Source: Caryophanales bacterium UBA5026
GTDB taxonomy: Bacteria; Bacillota_I; Bacilli_A; RF39; UBA660
Length of the DNA stretch: 9,096 nucleotides
Assembly: GCA_002416285.1 (NCBI GenBank)
Contig: DICM01000024.1
Coordinates: 1 to 9,096, forward strand
Direction: 5' to 3'
Of this stretch, positions 4,793 through 9,096 are shown piece by piece. A program made the position numbers and the translations under genes. Below the pieces are notes generated by a model. It was not told the origin of the DNA and made no database searches. It worked only from the letters and a program-made list of their open reading frames with translations. Each line of letters begins with the position of its first letter. Within the stretch, counting starts at the first letter, position 1.

Positions 4793-5239
4793 TTAGCGAC
4801 TTTTTCCAGTGTCATTTAATTTTTCTTGTGCATGTTCTTGCATTTCTTTATTGCTCATAGTTTTATGGTCTTCAGATGAAAATAATATCTGCTTCGACGA
4901 GAGATTTCCACCTGACGCATATTTGATATACTCGTTTGGATTTTTCGACTTGTAGGGAAAACCATTTAAAGTAAAAATTTCATCGCCATTCAATGTTGCA
5001 TGAAGTGATTGGTTTTCCCATATTACTGGAGGAATAAAATCCTCCAGTTTTTCTTGTGAAATATTTAATGGAGTATCTTTTCCTAAAATATACTTATCTA
5101 AAATATAGTCGGGTATTTCTTGATCAGTATCGATCGGAGTCTTCTTTTTTATATATTTTAGAAAATTTTTATGTACTTCAATTAATCCTACAGTAGATGC
5201 TATTTTTAATTTTCCATTCGTTTTATCATTGTCGTTCAT
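4793..5239 (-). CDS. Hypothetical protein, last gene of the secA operon
   Basis: A 148-residue soluble protein that I do not recognise. It has no signal peptide, membrane helix or cysteine. The N-terminal third is basic (VHKNFLKYIKKK, 22-33). The middle contains IPDYILDKYILGKDTPLNI (42-60) and DFIPPVIWENQ. A stretch at about 80-107 (LNGDEIFTLNGFPYKSKNPNEYIKY) looks beta-rich, and the C-terminus from about 122 is hydrophilic and probably disordered. The ATG lies 3 bp after the stop of the PH-domain gene and has no recognisable Shine-Dalgarno, so translation is probably coupled to that gene. The strong terminator right after its stop shows that it closes the operon. Codon use matches the neighbours, so it looks like a genuine gene. 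Confidence 0.65.
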   Translation of the reverse strand: MNDNDKTNGKLKIASTVGLIEVHKNFLKYIKKKTPIDTDQEIPDYILDKYILGKDTPLNISQEKLEDFIPPVIWENQSLHATLNGDEIFTLNGFPYKSKNPNEYIKYASGGNLSSKQILFSSEDHKTMSNKEMQEHAQEKLNDTGKSR

Positions 5240-5242
5240 TTT

Positions 5243-5689
5243 TTAACATTTCGGTTTCATTGGCCCATATTTTATTTTTTCTTCCATCATATATTCGCTA
5301 ATAGCTGTCTCGATTTCATCAAGCGCTTCTCTTTGAATATTTGATAAAAAGACTTTTTCGCGGACCGTATCAATAATAACCGTTCCCCATATAAGTCCCA
5401 TTTTCACTTTTAAATCATTGAACAAATCTGGAGTAATTGAAGTAAAGAAATATCCAAATAACATCCGTTTTTGACCTAAAATAATTCTCTTATTGGTAAC
5501 TACGATTACATATGTTGTAATAATATCTAGTGGATTATTATTTTTCTGTGCAGCGAATGCGAAACGAACTTCCTCCCCTGGATTAAGATGTTGATCAATC
5601 ACTTTGCAGTGTGCTTTTAAACGCCACGAGATTGTCATTGGATATTTTTGTTTAAATTTTTTAACCTGTTGGTAAACAAGACTTTCCAT
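5243..5689 (-). CDS. YokE-like bacterial PH-domain protein
   Basis: A 148-residue soluble protein. Residues about 37-131 form a bacterial pleckstrin-homology-like domain: LNPGEEVRFAFAAQ opens it, YVIVVTNKRIILGQKR (60-75) is the hallmark strand pair, and IIDTVREKVFLSN followed by the amphipathic helix EALDEIETAISEYM closes it. The basic N-terminal segment (KKFKQKY, then WRLKAHCKVI) could contact acidic lipids or nucleic acid, but nothing shows this directly. No enzyme activity is expected; bacterial PH domains usually act in binding or assembly. The start follows a very G-rich Shine-Dalgarno (AAAGGGGGG) in the 13-bp gap after the thioredoxin-like gene. It is the third gene of the secA operon, immediately before the unrecognised gene. 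Confidence 0.78.
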   Translation of the reverse strand: MESLVYQQVKKFKQKYPMTISWRLKAHCKVIDQHLNPGEEVRFAFAAQKNNNPLDIITTYVIVVTNKRIILGQKRMLFGYFFTSITPDLFNDLKVKMGLIWGTVIIDTVREKVFLSNIQREALDEIETAISEYMMEEKIKYGPMKPKC

Positions 5690-5702
5690 GTTTAACCCCC
5701 CT

Positions 5703-6461
5703 TTATTTTATTAGGTTCGTATATGCCTCTTTCGTATTGTTAGAAGCGGCTGTAATATTACCGTTCTCAGTAGCAAAGAAAATTGGCTGTTTTAACTGTT
5801 CAGCTGTAAATCCTGTTGCTGTTTCAATAGTTGATGTGCTAGATAAACCTCCAATTTCAACATAATAAATGGTGACTGATGTTTCATTAACAATTGATTT
5901 TAAAATTTCTTTTGCATTTCTTGTTGCTTCTTCACGATCATTTCCAATAAGAATATATGTTTTGTTACTATTTTCTTTTGCAGATGATAATTGCTCAGTA
6001 CTCATGGTTTGATACCATAACTTTTGCGAATTATCAATAATACCGTATTCTTGTAGGAATGAGAATGTGTTTTGTTCATTGTCATATCCACTTTGTCGTC
6101 CAATCACTTGACCATTTTGAACAATTGCCAGATATGGAGTTCCAAACTTATCAGTATCTATATCTAACAATTTAAGAATTCTTTTTAATAGTGTTGATGA
6201 TATCTCATCGGTATTAATCATATGATAATTAATTCTATAGGATTCTTTAAATCCTGTAGTAATTGGCTCTAATAAATTACAATAATAGCAAGTAGGGCGT
6301 GCAATGTAAAAGACTGTCGGAGTTGATTTTTCCATAATTCCTTTTAAATTTTCGATATATTCTTTATTTTTTTTATCACCGAATAATACTATAGTTGGTA
6401 CTAATACTAAAATGGAAATAATTACAGCAATAATTACACGCAGTTTTCTATTCTCGTTCAT
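5703..6461 (-). CDS. Membrane-anchored tandem thioredoxin-fold protein (CxxC in first domain)
   Basis: A 252-residue protein with a short basic N-terminus and a single hydrophobic helix (8-27) without a lipobox or obvious cleavage site, so it is probably anchored in the membrane with its body outside. The first thioredoxin-like domain (about 34-143) has TPTVFYIARPTCYYCN with the active-site pair C58-Y-Y-C61 and the cis-proline strand GTPYLAIVQNGQVI (P109). The second half (about 167-251) looks like another thioredoxin fold without cysteines: KTYILIGND, a helix, VTIYYVEI and then KQPIFFATENGNI with P226 in the cis-proline place. It could be a thiol oxidoreductase or a redox-linked adaptor for exported proteins. 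The gap to secA is 7 bp; the nearest Shine-Dalgarno-like GGAAAG overlaps the secA stop. Confidence 0.82.
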   Translation of the reverse strand: MNENRKLRVIIAVIISILVLVPTIVLFGDKKNKEYIENLKGIMEKSTPTVFYIARPTCYYCNLLEPITTGFKESYRINYHMINTDEISSTLLKRILKLLDIDTDKFGTPYLAIVQNGQVIGRQSGYDNEQNTFSFLQEYGIIDNSQKLWYQTMSTEQLSSAKENSNKTYILIGNDREEATRNAKEILKSIVNETSVTIYYVEIGGLSSTSTIETATGFTAEQLKQPIFFATENGNITAASNNTKEAYTNLIK

Positions 6462-6468
6462 TGTTCAT

Positions 6469-8958
6469 CTACTTTCCACAACATTGTTTGTATTTTTTTC
6501 CACTACCACATGGACATAAATCGTTACGACCTACTTTTGCAGCCTTTTTAGGATTTTTCTTTTTGGTTTCATCACTATTGTTTACAGCTTCTCCTTTTGC
6601 CACCTGCTTGCGCTCTATATTCTGTCTAATTTCGGCTTTTACTAAATATTTCGTGGTTTCACGATCAATTGTATTCAATAGTTGTTCAAAAAGTTGATAT
6701 CCCTCTGTAGTATAGGCACGAAGCGGATTTTCTTGAGCGTAACTTCTAAGATGGATTCCCTCTCTTAAGTGAGACATTGTGTTGATATGTTCCATCCAGT
6801 GCACATCAATTACACGAAGGGCAATTGCTTTTTCAAATTCATTGGAAACTTCGACTGGTGTCTCTTTTAATTTTGTTTCATATTCCTCTTTTATTTTTCC
6901 ATACAAGTATTGTTTTAATTCTTCGATTTCACGCTCTTTTACATCAATCATATCGATTGATTTTCTTAAAAGTTCATTTACCGTTTCTAAAATTTCACTT
7001 AAATCTTTTTCAGTTAAAAAGCCTTCTGGCATAATATGACTGTCAACTAATTCAGCAACATAGTTATCCATATGTTCTAGGATTACATCATGAATTGATT
7101 CGCTGTCTAAAATTACATTTCTCTTCTCGTAAATATATTCACGTTGTTGATTAATGACATCATCATATTGAAGTAAGGTTTTACGAATGTCAAAGTTGTT
7201 TCCTTCTACACGTCTTTGGGCCTGTTCAATTGACTTGGATAACATCCCATTGCGAATTGAAGCATCTTCATCAAATCCGACACGAGCAAGAAGTGCTTTA
7301 GCGCGATCGGTTCCGAAACGAACCATTAAATCATCTTCAAATGAAACACAGAATTGTGAGAATCCTGGATCACCTTGTCTTCCAGAACGTCCGCGAAGCT
7401 GATTATCAATTCTTCGTGATTCATGGCGTTCTGTACCAATAACGGCTAGTCCACCCAGTTCTTTTACTTCATCTGTTAATTTAATATCCGTACCACGACC
7501 AGCCATATTGGTAGCAATAGTTACAGCGCCTTTACTTCCGGCATTAGCAATTATTTCTGCTTCACGCGCATTATTTTTCGCATTCAATACTTCGTGTGGG
7601 ATATGAATCTTTTTAAGCATGCTGCTTATTAATTCACTTGTTTCTACCGCGATTGTACCAACTAATACTGGTTGCCCTTTTTCATGACGTTCTTTAATTT
7701 CTTCTACAATAGCTTTATATTTTCCTTTTTGAGTAGCAAAAATAAGATCGCCATAGTCAATACGTGCTACCGCCTTGTTAGTTGGAATGGTAATAACGTA
7801 CATGTTATAGATGTCTCGGAATTCCTCTTCTTCTGTTTTTGCTGTTCCTGTCATTCCCGATAATTTTGCATACATACGGAAAAAGTTTTGGAAAGTAATC
7901 GTAGCTAAAGTACGAGTTTCTTCTTGAATTGAAACGCCTTCTTTGGCTTCAATTGCTTGGTGTAATCCATCAGAATAATTTCTTCCCGCCATCAAACGTC
8001 CAGTAAATGGATCGACAATTATAATCTTTCCTTCTTGAACTACATAATCAAAATCACGTTTCATAGCATAATTTGCCTTTAGCGATTGATTGATATAGTG
8101 AACCAATGTAGCATTTTTAATATCGTATAAATTTTCTACTTTAAAGTATGATTCTGCTCTTTTTATTCCAACTTCATCTAATGTAACAGCTTTTGTTTTT
8201 TCGTCGTAAATATATCCATCGTTCTCTTTAATTGATTTAACGAAACTATCGGCTTGGATATACAGATTTGCGGCTTCCATTCTTCCACCTGAAATAATCA
8301 ATGGGGTTCTAGCTTCATCAATTAAAACAGAGTCTACTTCATCGACAATCGCAAAATTAAGTTTTCGAGCAACGCGATCATTTGCTTTTACAACCATATT
8401 ATCCCTTAGATAATCAAAGCCTAATTCATTATTAGTACTATACATGATATCACAGTTATAAGCGTCCCTTTTTTCAGTTTGTGATAGTTCACGATAGTTG
8501 ATTCCTACTGTCAAGCCAAGGAAACGATAAATATTTCCCATCCAGTCTGCATCACGGCCGGCTAGATATTCATTGACTGTGATAATATGTACACCTTTTC
8601 CCGTTAATGCATTTAAATAGGCAGGCATAGTAGAAGTTAAAGTTTTTCCTTCACCAGTCTTCATCTCCGCTATGTTTCCATAATGGATTGCTAATCCACC
8701 TAAAATTTGAACATAGAAAGGCTTTTCTCCTATTACACGATATGCTGCTTCACGTGCTACAGCAAATGCCTCTACTTTAATATCTTCTAAATCTTCGCCT
8801 TCTTCTAGGCGTTTTTTAAATTCTTGTGTTTTCCCTTTTAATTCTTCATCTGTCAATTTTGTCATTGTTTCATCTAGTGCAATAACTTCATCGGCAATTT
8901 TTTTAAATTTTTCTAATTCTTTATATTCGTGATCGAAGATCTTTCTTAAAAATCCCAT
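6469..8958 (-). CDS. secA: Preprotein translocase ATPase SecA
   Basis: The full-length motor of the Sec pathway (829 residues, close to the 841 of Bacillus SecA). It binds preproteins and drives them through SecYEG by ATP hydrolysis at the inner face of the membrane. Visible elements in order: Walker A MKTGEGKT (99-106), DEVD Walker B box (206-209) within VDEVDSVLIDEARTPLIISG, preprotein-binding domain (about 220-365), GMTGTA (368-373), MAGRGTDI (485-492), LRGRSGRQGDPG (521-532), the helical scaffold/wing region, and a C-terminal SEC-C zinc tail CPCGSGKKYKQCC (C815, C817, C826, C827) that binds SecB-type partners or phospholipid in other bacteria. The ATG follows AAAGGATGG. It heads a four-gene operon with the thioredoxin-like, PH-domain and unknown genes. 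Confidence 0.99.
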   Translation of the reverse strand: MGFLRKIFDHEYKELEKFKKIADEVIALDETMTKLTDEELKGKTQEFKKRLEEGEDLEDIKVEAFAVAREAAYRVIGEKPFYVQILGGLAIHYGNIAEMKTGEGKTLTSTMPAYLNALTGKGVHIITVNEYLAGRDADWMGNIYRFLGLTVGINYRELSQTEKRDAYNCDIMYSTNNELGFDYLRDNMVVKANDRVARKLNFAIVDEVDSVLIDEARTPLIISGGRMEAANLYIQADSFVKSIKENDGYIYDEKTKAVTLDEVGIKRAESYFKVENLYDIKNATLVHYINQSLKANYAMKRDFDYVVQEGKIIIVDPFTGRLMAGRNYSDGLHQAIEAKEGVSIQEETRTLATITFQNFFRMYAKLSGMTGTAKTEEEEFRDIYNMYVITIPTNKAVARIDYGDLIFATQKGKYKAIVEEIKERHEKGQPVLVGTIAVETSELISSMLKKIHIPHEVLNAKNNAREAEIIANAGSKGAVTIATNMAGRGTDIKLTDEVKELGGLAVIGTERHESRRIDNQLRGRSGRQGDPGFSQFCVSFEDDLMVRFGTDRAKALLARVGFDEDASIRNGMLSKSIEQAQRRVEGNNFDIRKTLLQYDDVINQQREYIYEKRNVILDSESIHDVILEHMDNYVAELVDSHIMPEGFLTEKDLSEILETVNELLRKSIDMIDVKEREIEELKQYLYGKIKEEYETKLKETPVEVSNEFEKAIALRVIDVHWMEHINTMSHLREGIHLRSYAQENPLRAYTTEGYQLFEQLLNTIDRETTKYLVKAEIRQNIERKQVAKGEAVNNSDETKKKNPKKAAKVGRNDLCPCGSGKKYKQCCGK

Positions 8959-8981
8959 AAGACCATCCTTTCTTCTCTATC

Positions 8982-8990
8982 ATTTTATCA
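8982..8990 (-). promoter_or_regulatory. Candidate promoter (-10) of the secA operon
   Basis: On the minus strand TGATAAAAT (8990-8982) resembles an extended -10, with TAAAAT as the hexamer. No good -35 hexamer is present 16-18 bp upstream. The start of transcription would lie near 8975, giving a leader of about 15 nt that carries the secA ribosome binding site. The position right after a possible upstream terminator is sensible, but the match is weak. Confidence 0.4.
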
Positions 8991-9016
8991 AAAAATCAAG
9001 CAATTGAATAGCTTAA
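8990..9016 (-). terminator. Possible terminator of a gene beyond the right edge
   Basis: On the minus strand TTAAGC (9016-9011) pairs with GCTTGA (9001-8996), with one G-U pair and a 9-nt loop, followed by six T residues (8995-8990). The stem is short and A/T-rich, so it is only a candidate. It would end a minus-strand gene located to the right of the window. The remaining bases to 9096 hold no gene that I can support. Confidence 0.3.
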
Positions 9017-9096
9017 TCGCCATTATTTTTCTTTTTATCGTAAGTTTTTTAAAAAAAGAAAAAAGAATGAAGGAGATTATAATACCTTTAAAGTTC

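Noticed and set aside
6779..7402. Several plus-strand open frames opposite secA
   Set aside because: They are antisense to a well-conserved SecA reading frame and lack ribosome binding sites or recognisable domains.
8988..9024. Minus-strand 11-codon open frame upstream of secA (possible leader peptide or SecM-like regulator)
   Set aside because: It has no Shine-Dalgarno, lies within a possible terminator hairpin and shows no arrest-like sequence or export signal.
9071..9083. AAGGAG and TATAAT on the plus strand near the right edge, suggesting a divergent gene
   Set aside because: The two motifs overlap each other, there is no -35 box, and no start codon follows before the window ends. ATTATAAT gives a -10 on both strands, so direction cannot be decided.

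Overview
The window looks like ordinary, densely packed core genome of an AT-rich, low-GC Gram-positive bacterium (Bacillota; Erysipelotrichia/Turicibacter-like or another deep Bacilli lineage is my best guess). The reasons are the AT-rich coding with A/T-ended codons, strong GGAGG/GGTGA-type ribosome binding sites, T-rich intrinsic terminators, a Bacillus-type SecA with a C-terminal zinc tail, a CvfD/YugI-type S1 protein, and a NifU-like protein beside a YutH/CotS-like protein. Two genes end in UGA and tryptophan is encoded by UGG, so UGA is read as stop and this is not a genetic-code-4 mycoplasma. I see no mobile element, CRISPR array, prophage or defence island.

Layout from left to right. 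Bases 1-20 are the 5' end of a tRNA on the minus strand, cut by the window edge. Its perfect consensus promoter overlaps the stop codon of the next minus-strand gene, an S1-domain RNA-binding protein (64-435). A 92-bp divergent promoter region separates that gene from the only plus-strand gene, a NifU-type Fe-S scaffold (528-794). This gene runs tail-to-tail into a minus-strand YutH/CotS-like pseudokinase (762-1652), and its terminator lies inside the pseudokinase coding sequence. Next is a monocistronic minus-strand gene for an acidic Pro/Glu-rich protein with a C-terminal coiled coil (1725-2780). Then comes a minus-strand operon trpS - DUF4234 membrane protein - DUF2752 membrane protein (4674 down to 2870). 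The right half is a minus-strand operon secA - membrane-anchored tandem-thioredoxin protein - YokE-like PH-domain protein - unrecognised 148-residue protein (8958 down to 4793), ended by a strong hairpin terminator at 4752-4790.

The genes are mostly housekeeping: protein export (SecA), tRNA charging (TrpRS, apparently of the [4Fe-4S] type), Fe-S assembly (NifU-like) and translation-linked RNA binding (S1 protein). The least understood parts are the three genes trailing secA, the DUF4234/DUF2752 pair trailing trpS, and the coiled-coil protein. I did not find a clear-cut new system; the best leads are the secA-linked trio and the Fe-S cysteine set in TrpRS. Several annotated starts are moved downstream of the longest possible ORF because Shine-Dalgarno and promoter positions decide them.
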